Shown: positions 26,031 to 33,299 of the stretch, piece after piece
Layout: each line of letters starts with the position of its first letter
Numbering within the stretch: the first letter of the stretch is position 1
Assembly (NCBI GenBank): GCA_027307195.1
Contig: DAHUXL010000027.1
Span: 1 to 35,823, forward strand
Source of the DNA: Rhodanobacter sp.
GTDB lineage: Bacteria > Pseudomonadota > Gammaproteobacteria > Xanthomonadales > Rhodanobacteraceae
DNA: 35,823 nucleotides
Direction: 5' to 3'
Position numbers and translations under genes: made by a program
The notes under the pieces: model-generated
The model's database searches: none
Told to the model about the DNA's origin: nothing
What the model saw: only the letters and a program-made list of their open reading frames with translations

Positions 26031-26059
26031 GGGCGGGGTTCCACGAGGAGCTCCCGCCC
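26031..26059 (+). terminator. GC-rich stem between convergent genes (possible terminator)
   Basis: GGGCGGG (26031-26037) pairs with CCCGCCC (26053-26059) around a 15-base loop, nine bases past the stop of the secreted protein gene. No T-run follows on either strand, so intrinsic termination is doubtful. Confidence 0.35.
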
Positions 26060-26078
26060 TCCCCGCTCCGGAAACTGC

Positions 26079-26552
26079 TCAGGCGTTATCGCGCACCCGC
26101 ATCGTCAGTCCCTTCAGAAAATTCCGCAGCAGCTGATCGCCGCACAACTTGAAATTCTTGTGGTCGGCCTGGCGGAACAGCGCACTGAGCTCCGGCTTGG
26201 AGACCGGGAAGCCGGCACTTTCGAGGATCTGGTGCATGTCGACGTCCTTCAGTTCGAACGCCACGCGCAGCTTTTTCAGCACCACGTTGTTGGTGACGCG
26301 TTTTTCCACCGGGCGCTGCGGCAGGCTTTCGTCGCGGCCGCGACGGTAAAACACCAGGCCGTCGAGGAAATGCGCCAGCGCTGCGTTGCTGCATTCGACG
26401 TAACCCGGCTCCTCGTCCTTCTTCAGGAATGCCTGCACGTCTTCCTTCGCGATCGGAAAATTCGGATCGGCCAGATGGGTGATCTCCACCACCTTGCCGT
26501 CGCTGAGGTCGAGCATGTAGCGAATGGCGCGCAGTACGTCGTTGTTGATCAT
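26079..26552 (-). CDS. YehS family protein (DUF1456)
   Basis: The 157-residue product carries two related DUF1456 units. The first begins MINNDVLRAIRYMLDLSD and the second RVTNNVVLKKLRVAFELKD near residue 85. Each unit includes a PxxKxDxxAFL-like helix (FPIAKEDVQAFLKKDEEPGY and FPVSKPELSALFRQADHKNF) and a conserved DGLVFYRRG / NFLKGLTMR end. The E. coli homologue is YehS, of unknown function. The protein is soluble with no signal peptide. It converges with the secreted protein gene and diverges from the sigma-factor locus, so it is probably transcribed alone. Confidence 0.9.
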   Translation of the reverse strand: MINNDVLRAIRYMLDLSDGKVVEITHLADPNFPIAKEDVQAFLKKDEEPGYVECSNAALAHFLDGLVFYRRGRDESLPQRPVEKRVTNNVVLKKLRVAFELKDVDMHQILESAGFPVSKPELSALFRQADHKNFKLCGDQLLRNFLKGLTMRVRDNA

Positions 26553-26659
26553 GTCGTTCCGATGGAGCTCGCTGAGGGCGCCATGTTACCGCGCGGCGAT
26601 CAACCCCGTTTGCGTCATGCCCGCGTTTCATCTTTCACGAACCGGAGGAGAACCGCCCC

Positions 26660-26728
26660 ATGAATGTGAAAGCACTGCAACACGGCCGGCTGTATGGCCA
26701 GGCTGGCAACAGCAGGGGCGTGCGCTGA
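26660..26728 (+). CDS. Possible 22-residue leader peptide upstream of the ECF sigma factor
   Basis: A very short frame starts at ATG 26660 behind a near-perfect Shine-Dalgarno (GGAGGAG, 26644-26650, nine bases upstream) and stops at TGA 26726. The peptide begins MNVKALQHGRLYGQ and ends RGVR. It has no recognisable homology. The ribosome binding site is among the strongest in the window, and the frame sits 100 bases before the sigma gene, with a hairpin between them. It could be a translated leader or simply a decayed gene start. Confidence 0.35.
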   Translation: MNVKALQHGRLYGQAGNSRGVR

Positions 26729-26761
26729 GGTTTCCGGCCCCGCTGCGCGGACCGCGGCTGT

Positions 26762-26789
26762 GACTGCAGGCATGCTCCCCGCTGCAGTC
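26762..26789 (+). promoter_or_regulatory. Hairpin in the leader of the ECF sigma gene
   Basis: GACTGCAG (26762-26769) and CTGCAGTC (26782-26789) are perfect inverted copies around a 12-base loop. The element lies between the small leader frame and the sigma-factor start. It could be an mRNA hairpin affecting translation, or a DNA operator. There is no T-run after it, so a simple terminator is unlikely. Confidence 0.4.
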
Positions 26790-26828
26790 CTCCCCCGCCG
26801 CCAGCGCGCAACGGGGTCGGAGCTGGTG

Positions 26829-27434
26829 ATGACTTCTCCGTTACCTGCCGACAGGCGATTTGGCTTACGCTCACTTCCCATGGATGCTGCGGTCGACCCC
26901 GATGCAATGCTGATGCTTGCCTATGCACGCGGCGACCTCGCCGCGTTCGAGGCGCTGTATGTGCGTCATCGAGGCATGCTGTACCGGTTCCTGCTGCGCA
27001 GCGTGCGCGACCCGCACCGTACCGACGAGTTGTTCCAGGAAACCTGGAGTCGGGTGATCAGCGCGCGAGCACGCTACCAGCCACAGGCGAAGTTCAGCAC
27101 CTGGCTGCTGCAGATCGCGCACAACCTGATGATCGACAGCGCCCGCCGCCAGCGACCGATGGCCGATGGCGACGAAGGCGAGATCGCGCTGGCCAACGTG
27201 GCCACACCGGAGCAGGAACAACCCGATCACACCCTGTCCGAGTTCCAGCGCCGCCGCGGTCTGCAGCGCGCGATCGAACAGTTGCCGGACGAACAGCGCA
27301 CCGCCGTGCTGCTTCGACTGGAGCAGGAACTCAGTCTGGAGGAGATCGCCACGGTTACCGGCGCCCGCCGCGAGACGGTGAAGTCGCGCCTGCGCTATGC
27401 CATGACCCGATTACGCGAAGTGCTGTCCGAATGA
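26829..27434 (+). CDS. ECF-type RNA polymerase sigma factor
   Basis: The 201-residue product has sigma-70 region 2 (AYARGDLAAFEALYVRHRGMLYRFLLR, then RTDELFQETW and FSTWLLQIAHNLMIDSARR) and region 4 (IEQLPDEQRTAVLLRLEQELSLEEIATVTGARRETVKSRLRYAM), with no region 3 or long N-terminus, so it is an ECF-type factor directing RNA polymerase to a small regulon. ATG 26829 is chosen because GGAG lies six bases upstream. ATG 26880 (MDAAVDPDAM, 184 residues) is a plausible alternative without a ribosome binding site. The stop overlaps the next gene in ATGA (27431-27434), typical of a sigma/anti-sigma pair. Confidence 0.92.
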   Translation: MTSPLPADRRFGLRSLPMDAAVDPDAMLMLAYARGDLAAFEALYVRHRGMLYRFLLRSVRDPHRTDELFQETWSRVISARARYQPQAKFSTWLLQIAHNLMIDSARRQRPMADGDEGEIALANVATPEQEQPDHTLSEFQRRRGLQRAIEQLPDEQRTAVLLRLEQELSLEEIATVTGARRETVKSRLRYAMTRLREVLSE

Positions 27435-28513
27435 CTACCCGACTGCCACCGCAAGGCCCACCAGAGCCCGACGAAAAGCTGCCCGGAGAAGGCGAGCTGG
27501 CGGCGCTGTATCGCCAGCTGCCGAAGAGTGAACCGAGTCCGGCACTGGACGCGGCCGTGCTGCGTGCCGCGGCGCAGGCGCTGGCACCCGACGAAGCAAA
27601 TCCGACGGTGCTGGGGGCTGAACGCGAACGCGGCGGCGAGACACTCCCGAAATCGAACATTTCATCGCTGGCTGCGTCAGCGTCTGCAGGCGGCGCCCGG
27701 AGAAGGCCACGCTGGCCGATCGCGCTGGGCAGTGCCGCCACCCTGGTACTCGCTGCCGGGCTCGCCTGGCACATGCGCGAATTGCCTTCGGCCACATCGA
27801 CACCCACAGAGATGGATAGCGCAGCACCGGCACAGGCCACTGCAGCTGCGTCGCTGCCGCGTGCAACGCCGCCCGTCGCAGCGATGCAGTCGGCGGAACC
27901 TGCGCCCTCCTCCTCGCCGATGAAGCCACCCGAACAATCGTCACCGGAAATGGTGGTCGCACCATTGCGCGCGTCAACGACCAGTGCTTTGCGCAAGGCC
28001 ATCGCCGACCAAGCAGCGGAACGCACCTCCAGCAAGGCCAAGGCAGCCGGCGAGTCGCGTCAGTACGCTCCGGCCCCGATGGCTGCGCCCGCTCCGCCAT
28101 CCGTGGCGCTGCAAGAGACGTCCAGCAACTCGGTCGAGCCCGCGTCGAAAATGCCCGTGACGAGGGCCGCTCCGGCGCCGGCCGCGCCGCCTGCGGATGA
28201 AACCACGGCCCCGCAAGCCGCCGGCGTTTCCGCAACGAATGCCGCCACCACGCCAACCCCGGACGAAGCCGCGCCCGTGGCGCCCCGCGTGCGAGCAAGG
28301 ATGCCGGTGGCGCCGACGCCATTCACGCCCGCTGCCGGCATGGACACCACTTCGTACGCCAGCGATACGCCAGCGCAGGAGCTGGACAAGATCCGCCAGT
28401 TGTTCGCGCTGGGCCATGATGACGAAGCGCAGCAGCGACTGACCGCCTTCCACCTCGCACATCCGCGCTGGGATCTGCCACTGGATCTGCAGGCGAAACT
28501 GCGCAAGCCATGA
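27431..28513 (+). CDS. Pro/Ala-rich single-pass membrane protein, candidate anti-sigma factor
   Basis: The 360-residue product has a soluble N-terminal part (about residues 1-93) with LAALYRQLPKSEPSPALDAAVLRAA, one membrane helix (about 97-113, IALGSAATLVLAAGLAW), a long Pro/Ala/Ser/Thr-rich low-complexity stretch (about 120-310), and a short helical C-terminus (ELDKIRQLFALGHDDEAQQRL). The cytoplasm-in, periplasm-out layout and the ATGA overlap with the sigma gene fit an anti-sigma factor. No zinc-binding HxxxCxxC is visible, so the call rests on position and topology. The stop overlaps the YigZ gene start in ATGA (28510-28513). Confidence 0.75.
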   Translation: MTTRLPPQGPPEPDEKLPGEGELAALYRQLPKSEPSPALDAAVLRAAAQALAPDEANPTVLGAERERGGETLPKSNISSLAASASAGGARRRPRWPIALGSAATLVLAAGLAWHMRELPSATSTPTEMDSAAPAQATAAASLPRATPPVAAMQSAEPAPSSSPMKPPEQSSPEMVVAPLRASTTSALRKAIADQAAERTSSKAKAAGESRQYAPAPMAAPAPPSVALQETSSNSVEPASKMPVTRAAPAPAAPPADETTAPQAAGVSATNAATTPTPDEAAPVAPRVRARMPVAPTPFTPAAGMDTTSYASDTPAQELDKIRQLFALGHDDEAQQRLTAFHLAHPRWDLPLDLQAKLRKP

Positions 28514-29106
28514 GCGGAACGTTGTCCACGCTGGCCCAGTCGTGCCGTCATCAGGAAGAGATCAAGAAGAGCCGCTTCCTTGCCTTGGCCGCCTCCGTGG
28601 CGTCGCCCGAGCAGGCGCTGGCGTTTGTGCGTGAGGTGAGCGAGCCCACCGCCACGCACAATTGCTGGGCGTACCGCATCGGCCAGGATTACCGCTTCAA
28701 CGACGACGGCGAACCCGGCGGCACCGCCGGGCGACCGATCCTGCAGGCGATCGAGGGGCAGGAGATGGATCGTGTCGCGGTGGTGGTGACGCGCTGGTAC
28801 GGCGGCATCAAGCTCGGTGCCGGCGGTCTGGTACGCGCCTACGGCGGCACCGCAGCCGAATGCCTGCGCCGCGCCGAACGCGTGCCGATCGTGGCGATGA
28901 CGCGGCTCGGCGTGCATTGTGATTTCGCCGAACTGGCCCTGTTCAAGGCGCGTCTGAAGGAGTTGCTGGCCGAGGTCGAACAGGAAGTGTTCGGCGCCGA
29001 TGGCGTGGAGCTGCAACTGCGTCTGCCGGACAGCCTCGTTGCCGAAGCCCAGCTGCGGATCAGCGACATCAGCCGTGGACGCAGCACCGCGAAGCGTCTG
29101 GATTGA
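28510..29106 (+). CDS. YigZ/IMPACT family protein
   Basis: The 198-residue product shows the IMPACT N-terminal domain signatures: KKSRFLA near residue 20, ATHNCWAYRIG, FNDDGEPGGTAGRPIL and VTRWYGGIKLGAGGLVRAYGG, followed by a variable C-terminal domain. E. coli YigZ has this layout, and its function is unsettled; eukaryotic IMPACT regulates Gcn2. The protein should be cytoplasmic. The start overlaps the preceding membrane protein stop by four bases, so it is probably translated from the same mRNA as the sigma factor. That link may be chance gene order or may place it in the same stress response. Confidence 0.93.
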   Translation: MSGTLSTLAQSCRHQEEIKKSRFLALAASVASPEQALAFVREVSEPTATHNCWAYRIGQDYRFNDDGEPGGTAGRPILQAIEGQEMDRVAVVVTRWYGGIKLGAGGLVRAYGGTAAECLRRAERVPIVAMTRLGVHCDFAELALFKARLKELLAEVEQEVFGADGVELQLRLPDSLVAEAQLRISDISRGRSTAKRLD

Positions 29107-29140
29107 GTCGGCCAATCCGAGGCAAGGATTGAATCGGCCA
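29100..29140 (+). repeat. 26-bp-period imperfect direct repeat over the yigZ stop codon
   Basis: GGATTGAGTCGGCCA (29100-29114) recurs as GGATTGAATCGGCCA (29126-29140), 14 of 15 bases identical. The first copy contains the stop codon of the YigZ gene. It looks like a small local duplication. Confidence 0.6.
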
Positions 29141-29166
29141 CGACGCACCCCACCTTGAATGGCATT

Positions 29167-29180
29167 GCCCGCGCGCGGGC
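29167..29180. promoter_or_regulatory. Perfect 14-bp GC palindrome before the ABC exporter
   Basis: GCCCGCGCGCGGGC is self-complementary over all 14 bases and lies 33 bases upstream of the ATG at 29214. It could be a regulator site or a fold in the mRNA leader, but alternating GC runs also arise by chance in DNA of this composition. Confidence 0.3.
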
Positions 29181-29213
29181 CCGTGTCACCTGCGATCCAT
29201 CCTGCGAGAGCCC

Positions 29214-30986
29214 ATGAGCGACGCCACTACCGAAACGCCCCGCCCCATTCGCCGCATCGGCGCGTTGCGAGAGCTCTGGCCCTTCCTGAAACCCCATCGC
29301 GCGCTGGCGATCGGCTGGCTGGTGTTCCTGGGCCTGTCCTCGGGCTCCTCGCTGATGCTGCCGATGGCGTTCCGCCACATCATCGACCAGGGCTTCGGCC
29401 ATTCCAGCCAGGCGGTGATCAACGAGACCTTCATCGCGCTGTTCGGGGTGGCGCTCGTACTCGCCGTCGCCACCGCCGCGCGCTATTTCTGCATCACCCT
29501 GCTCAGCGAGCGCGCGCTGGCCTCGCTGCGGCAAAAACTGTATGCGCAGGTGATCCGGCTTGACGTCAGCTTCTTCGAACGCAGCCGCGTGGGTGAACTG
29601 CTGTCGCGCCTCAGCGCCGATACCGAAGTGGTGCAGGCGCTGATCGGCTCCGGTGTGTCGGTCGCGCTGCGCAGTGCGGTGATGCTGATCGGCGCAGCGG
29701 TGGCGATGGTGTGGACCGCTCCGTCGCTTGCCGGCCTCACCGCGCTGGTGATTCCCGCCGTGATGCTGCCGATCCTGGTGTTCGGCCGCCGCGTGCAGAA
29801 ACTCTCGCGCGCCAGTCAGGATCGCCTCGCCGATGCGGCCGCGATCGCCAACGAGACGCTCAACGCCTCCACCGCGGTGAAGGCGTATGCGCGCGAGGAC
29901 ATCGAGAGCACCCGCTACGGCAGCGCGATCATGCGCGCGCTGGCCACCGCGCGTCGCCGCATCGGCATGCGCTCGCTGCTGACCATGGCGGTGATCGTGC
30001 TGGTGTTCGGCGCGATCACCCTGGTGCTGTGGGCCGGTGCCCGCCACGTATTGGCCGGCACGCTGGATGCCGGCGTGCTGGGCCAGTTCGTGCTGTACGC
30101 AGTGTTCGCCGCCGGCTCGGTGGCTGGTCTGTCCGAAGTGTGGGGCGATGTGCTGCGCGCCGCCGGCGCGATGGAGCGCATCGGCGAACTGCTGGCCGAG
30201 CGCGCCGAGATCGTCGACCCGCCCCGGCCGACAGCATTGCCGCGGCCCATGCATGGCGCGCTGCGTTTCGATGATGTGACCTTCCACTATCCGACACGCC
30301 CCGATGCCGCCGCCCTGCACGGCTTCACGCTGGACATCCGCCCCGGCGAAACCGTGGCCCTGGTCGGCCCGTCCGGTGCCGGCAAGAGCACGGTGTTCGC
30401 GATGCTGTTGCGCTTCTACGATCCGCAAAGTGGAAGCATCAGCATCGACGGCATCGACCTGCGCGCACTGACCCTGGCCGACCTGCGCGGAGCGATCGCG
30501 CTGGTGCCGCAGGAAACCGTGATCTTCAGCGGCAGCGCCGCCGACAACATCCGCTTCGGCCGCGCAGGCGCCAGCGACGAGGAAGTGCGCGACGCCGCCC
30601 GCGCCGCCGAAGCACACGACTTCATCAGCGCACTCAGCGACGGCTACGACGCCGAGATGGGCGAACGCGGCGTGCGCCTGTCCGGCGGACAGCGCCAGCG
30701 CATCGCGATCGCCCGCGCGATCCTGCGTGATGCGCCGCTGCTGTTGCTCGACGAAGCCACTTCATCACTCGATGCGCAATCGGAAGCGGCAATCCAGCAG
30801 GCGCTGGAACGGCTCGAAAGAGGCCGTACCACCCTGGTCATCGCCCACCGCCTCGCCACCGTGCAGCGCGCTGATCGCATCGTGGTGATGGACGGCGGCC
30901 GCATCGTGGCGCAGGGCACGCACGAGAGCCTGCTGGCCGAGGGTGGCTTGTACGCGGAGCTGGCGCGGTTGCAGTTCGTGGCCTGA
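29214..30986 (+). CDS. MsbA-like ABC exporter (fused permease and ATP-binding domains)
   Basis: The 590-residue protein is a half-size exporter that would work as a homodimer in the inner membrane. Six membrane helices lie in the first 310 residues, with FFERSRVGELLSRLSADTEVVQ in the expected intracellular loop. The ATPase domain has Walker A GPSGAGKST (about 385-393), signature LSGGQRQRIAIARAIL (about 488), Walker B LLLLDEATSSLD (about 510) and the H-loop IAHRLATVQ. Such proteins move lipids, drugs or peptides; the substrate cannot be read here. The ATG at 29214 is preceded by GAGAG. The gap of 107 bases from the YigZ gene suggests a separate promoter or an operon end. Confidence 0.93.
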   Translation: MSDATTETPRPIRRIGALRELWPFLKPHRALAIGWLVFLGLSSGSSLMLPMAFRHIIDQGFGHSSQAVINETFIALFGVALVLAVATAARYFCITLLSERALASLRQKLYAQVIRLDVSFFERSRVGELLSRLSADTEVVQALIGSGVSVALRSAVMLIGAAVAMVWTAPSLAGLTALVIPAVMLPILVFGRRVQKLSRASQDRLADAAAIANETLNASTAVKAYAREDIESTRYGSAIMRALATARRRIGMRSLLTMAVIVLVFGAITLVLWAGARHVLAGTLDAGVLGQFVLYAVFAAGSVAGLSEVWGDVLRAAGAMERIGELLAERAEIVDPPRPTALPRPMHGALRFDDVTFHYPTRPDAAALHGFTLDIRPGETVALVGPSGAGKSTVFAMLLRFYDPQSGSISIDGIDLRALTLADLRGAIALVPQETVIFSGSAADNIRFGRAGASDEEVRDAARAAEAHDFISALSDGYDAEMGERGVRLSGGQRQRIAIARAILRDAPLLLLDEATSSLDAQSEAAIQQALERLERGRTTLVIAHRLATVQRADRIVVMDGGRIVAQGTHESLLAEGGLYAELARLQFVA

Positions 30987-31104
30987 GGAAAGCTGCCGGG
31001 AATGGCCTCCGGCCACGAGCCGGCATCCGAAAGTTCACTGTGATCCGGGTTCCGGTCGAGGCTGCGCGCCAAACACCGTTTCGACATCCATGAACCCCGC
31101 CCCT

Positions 31105-31197
31105 GCTTTCACCTGAAAGTCACGCGCGCTTTCACGCCCTCGTCCTGAACGTGGTGGTCCCATGCTGATTGCATGAGTCGTGCGGATTGTCATCCGC
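31105..31197 (+). promoter_or_regulatory. Upstream region of the PepSY-like gene with direct and inverted repeats
   Basis: GCTTTCAC occurs at 31105-31112 and again at 31128-31135, a spacing of 23 bases. The first copy also pairs with TGAAAG at 31114-31119 as a tight dyad. Further on, CATGC/GCATG (31161-31165, 31171-31175) and GCGGAT/ATCCGC (31182-31187, 31192-31197) form two short dyads. Such an arrangement could be tandem sites for a response regulator plus mRNA leader folds. No promoter can be assigned firmly. Confidence 0.35.
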
Positions 31198-31269
31198 GGA
31201 CTCGCGCATCGGATAGACGCCTGCACTAGCTGGCGACACCGATCCGTTTCAGCACCCAAGGAGTTCCCC

Positions 31270-31779
31270 ATGATCAAGCGCATGCTTCCCCTGTTGATTG
31301 CACTATCGGTTTGCGGCGCCGCCTTCGCGCAGGACATGCCTGCCACCGCCCGGTCGGCGAGCACGTATCACTCCACCACGACCACGACCACGACGACCAA
31401 GTGGGCAGTCCAGCCGCCCACCGGCGGATCGACCGAGGAGGCGGTCAAGACCGCGATCGCCAACGCCGGCTACAAGGAAGTGAAGGATCTGAAATTCAAG
31501 GATGGCGTGTGGCGCAGCAAGGCCCGTGGCGGCAACAAGCAGTGGGTCGAACTTGCGGTCGGGCCGGTCAACGGCAAGGTGTATCCAGCCGATGCACCGT
31601 CCAAACTCAACAAGGACGAGATCAGCGCCAAGCTGGCGACGGCTGGCTACCAGAACATCGATGACGTGAAGTTCGACGACGGCCTGTGGGCCGCTGAAGC
31701 CAAGACCCCGCATGGCGACGATGTCGACCTGCTGGTCGATCCGGACGATGGCAGCGTGGTGGCCAAGTCGCGCGATTGA
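31270..31779 (+). CDS. Small secreted protein with two PepSY-like repeats
   Basis: The 169-residue product has a clear signal peptide (MIKRMLPLLIALSVCGAAFA, cleavage near residue 20). A Ser/Thr-rich linker follows with a run of eight Thr, and then two related units: one starting STEEAVKTAIANAGYKEV (about residue 54) and one starting NKDEISAKLATAGYQNI (about 116). Each unit has the PepSY-like pattern of a helix, a DxxFxDGxWxxxA strand and a basic or acidic strand ending in (N/D)GxV. PepSY domains are often periplasmic inhibitors or sensors. The start is firm: AAGGAG lies eight bases before ATG 31270. A strong terminator follows the gene. Confidence 0.85.
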   Translation: MIKRMLPLLIALSVCGAAFAQDMPATARSASTYHSTTTTTTTTKWAVQPPTGGSTEEAVKTAIANAGYKEVKDLKFKDGVWRSKARGGNKQWVELAVGPVNGKVYPADAPSKLNKDEISAKLATAGYQNIDDVKFDDGLWAAEAKTPHGDDVDLLVDPDDGSVVAKSRD

Positions 31780-31803
31780 TTCATGGCGTCTGCAATGGTG
31801 ACG

Positions 31804-31841
31804 GAAGCCCGGCGCGTTGATGGCGCCGGGCTTCTTCGTTT
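31804..31841 (+). terminator. Rho-independent terminator after the PepSY-like gene
   Basis: GAAGCCCGGCGC (31804-31815) pairs perfectly with GCGCCGGGCTTC (31823-31834) across a seven-base loop, and TTCGTTT follows. The 12-bp GC-rich stem starts 25 bases after the stop codon. Read on the minus strand, the same stem has no good T-run. Confidence 0.85.
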
Positions 31842-31911
31842 GCCGGGGAAATTCGCGCACCTGGTGTGCGTGGCTCCAATCGCATACCCCGCTTTCGGCA
31901 CGCAACGTCAT

Positions 31912-33117
31912 TCAGTGCGTCGACGACTTCCGCTCCGCATCCACCGCACGCTTGACCGCAGCCACGAACGCCCACCGTGCGGCAACCAGTTCGTCGGACG
32001 TGGCATGCGGCCACGCGCCGACCTGGGCAATCACCAGCTGGCGCGAGGGATCGACGTAGACCATCTGGCCGAAGATGCCGATCGCGGCATAGCTGCCATC
32101 CTTGTCCGTCCACCACAGATAGCCGTAGCCGCGGTCCGGGTCGTCGACGTTTTCCTGGCGGCGTATCGCGCCCGCAAGCCATGTCTTGGCGACCACCGGC
32201 TTGCCGGCGATGCGGCCGCCGTCGAGCATGAACTGCCCCAGCCGCGCGTAGTCGCCGAGGGTGGCCGACAGGCCGCTGCCGCCCGTGTCTGTGCCATCGC
32301 ATTCGTCCTTGAGCCAGTACGCATCGGTCGCCATGCCATAGGGTTTCCAGATCGTCTGCGACAGATAGGCAGCCAGCGAATGGTGCGTGGCACGCTGTAC
32401 CAGGATGCCGAGCAGGTCGGTTTCCGCGGTGTTGTAATTCCAGTGCGCGCCGGCGGGCCATTGCCGCGGCTGCTTGCGCAGATACGACAGCACATGCGCC
32501 TGCCCGTCGACGCAGGCGTGCAGATACATCTGCGCAACGTCCGACTTGGCATCGGCGTAGTCCTCGTTCCAGTGCACGCCGGAAGTCATCGTCAGCAACT
32601 GCTGCACCGTGACCTTGGCGTAGGCGCTGTCGCGCAGCTCCGGAATGTACATGCCCAGCGTGTCGTCCATGCTGTGGATGTCACCCCGCTGCAGCGCGAC
32701 CCCCAACAAGACGGAGGTAACCGACTTCGCCACCGAGAACGACTCCCAGCGCTGCTCCGGCGTGAAGCCCAGGGCATAACGCTGCAATCGGACACGCCCA
32801 TGCTCCAGCACCATCACGCCGGCGAGGTGGTGCTGGTCCATGTAGCTGGCCAACGCCCCCGACGCGCCATGCCCGCCGAGCGCCAGCGGTTTGCCCGGCG
32901 GCAGTTCATGCACATGCGCGCCATGCGCGGCGCGGTCGCTGGGAAACAGCGTGTAAAGCTGCCGGAACTGCGCCTCCCGCTGCGCCTGCGGCCAGAACAG
33001 CACGGCCTCGCGTTGCTCGCCAATGGTCGGCGCATGCGGCTGGTCGGCTGCCAATGGCAGCGAGATGGTCAGGCAGAGTGCGGCGGTGAGCAGGCGGATG
33101 TAGAGAGCTGAAACCAT
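31912..33117 (-). CDS. Class C beta-lactamase-fold serine hydrolase (secreted)
   Basis: The 401-residue product has an N-terminal signal peptide (about residues 1-25, LLTAALCLTISLPLAADQ) and a beta-lactamase/esterase fold. The nucleophile motif is SVAK at 128-131 (SxxK). WNYNTAETD near 226-234 takes the place of the YxN motif, and GGSGLSATLGDYARLGQFML with YGYLWW follows. Family members are penicillin-binding proteins, esterases or 6-aminohexanoate-dimer-hydrolase-like enzymes, and true antibiotic hydrolysis is not implied. The frame is open 43 codons further upstream, but those residues lack a signal peptide. ATG 33117 gives a proper one and is preferred. The gene diverges from the SDR gene at 33300. 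Confidence 0.9.
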   Translation of the reverse strand: MVSALYIRLLTAALCLTISLPLAADQPHAPTIGEQREAVLFWPQAQREAQFRQLYTLFPSDRAAHGAHVHELPPGKPLALGGHGASGALASYMDQHHLAGVMVLEHGRVRLQRYALGFTPEQRWESFSVAKSVTSVLLGVALQRGDIHSMDDTLGMYIPELRDSAYAKVTVQQLLTMTSGVHWNEDYADAKSDVAQMYLHACVDGQAHVLSYLRKQPRQWPAGAHWNYNTAETDLLGILVQRATHHSLAAYLSQTIWKPYGMATDAYWLKDECDGTDTGGSGLSATLGDYARLGQFMLDGGRIAGKPVVAKTWLAGAIRRQENVDDPDRGYGYLWWTDKDGSYAAIGIFGQMVYVDPSRQLVIAQVGAWPHATSDELVAARWAFVAAVKRAVDAERKSSTH

Positions 33118-33214
33118 GGGGTGGCTGACCGGAGGTATGCGGGGCCACCATGATATCGGGCTAGTGTCCGGGTGGCGCGCGGCGCACATGCGATCAGGCC
33201 CGCTAAAGTGCCAT

Positions 33215-33243
33215 CTGACCGGGGATCGTGAGACGTCTATCAT
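33215..33243 (+). promoter_or_regulatory. Sigma-70-like promoter for the SDR gene
   Basis: CTGACC at 33215-33220 and TATCAT at 33238-33243 are separated by exactly 17 bases, matching 4 of 6 and 5 of 6 consensus bases. Transcription would start near 33250, about 50 bases before the ATG at 33300. Confidence 0.45.
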
Positions 33244-33299
33244 CACGGACCAACGTTACCTTTCCTTTGCTTCCCACACCTCCAACCACAGGAATGACC

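Noticed and set aside
26694-26828. N-terminal extension of the sigma factor reading frame
   Set aside because: The Ala/Arg/Pro-rich stretch does not look like sigma region 1 or 2, and GGAG before ATG 26829 gives a better start.
28839-30617. 592-codon minus-strand frame antisense to the ABC exporter and yigZ
   Set aside because: The plus-strand proteins have full ABC and IMPACT motifs; the antisense translation is low-complexity Gly/Arg/His/Gln sequence.
31378-31400. ACC/ACG triplet run as a microsatellite or CRISPR-like repeat
   Set aside because: It encodes the Thr run of the secreted protein's linker and has mixed codons; there is no spaced repeat structure.
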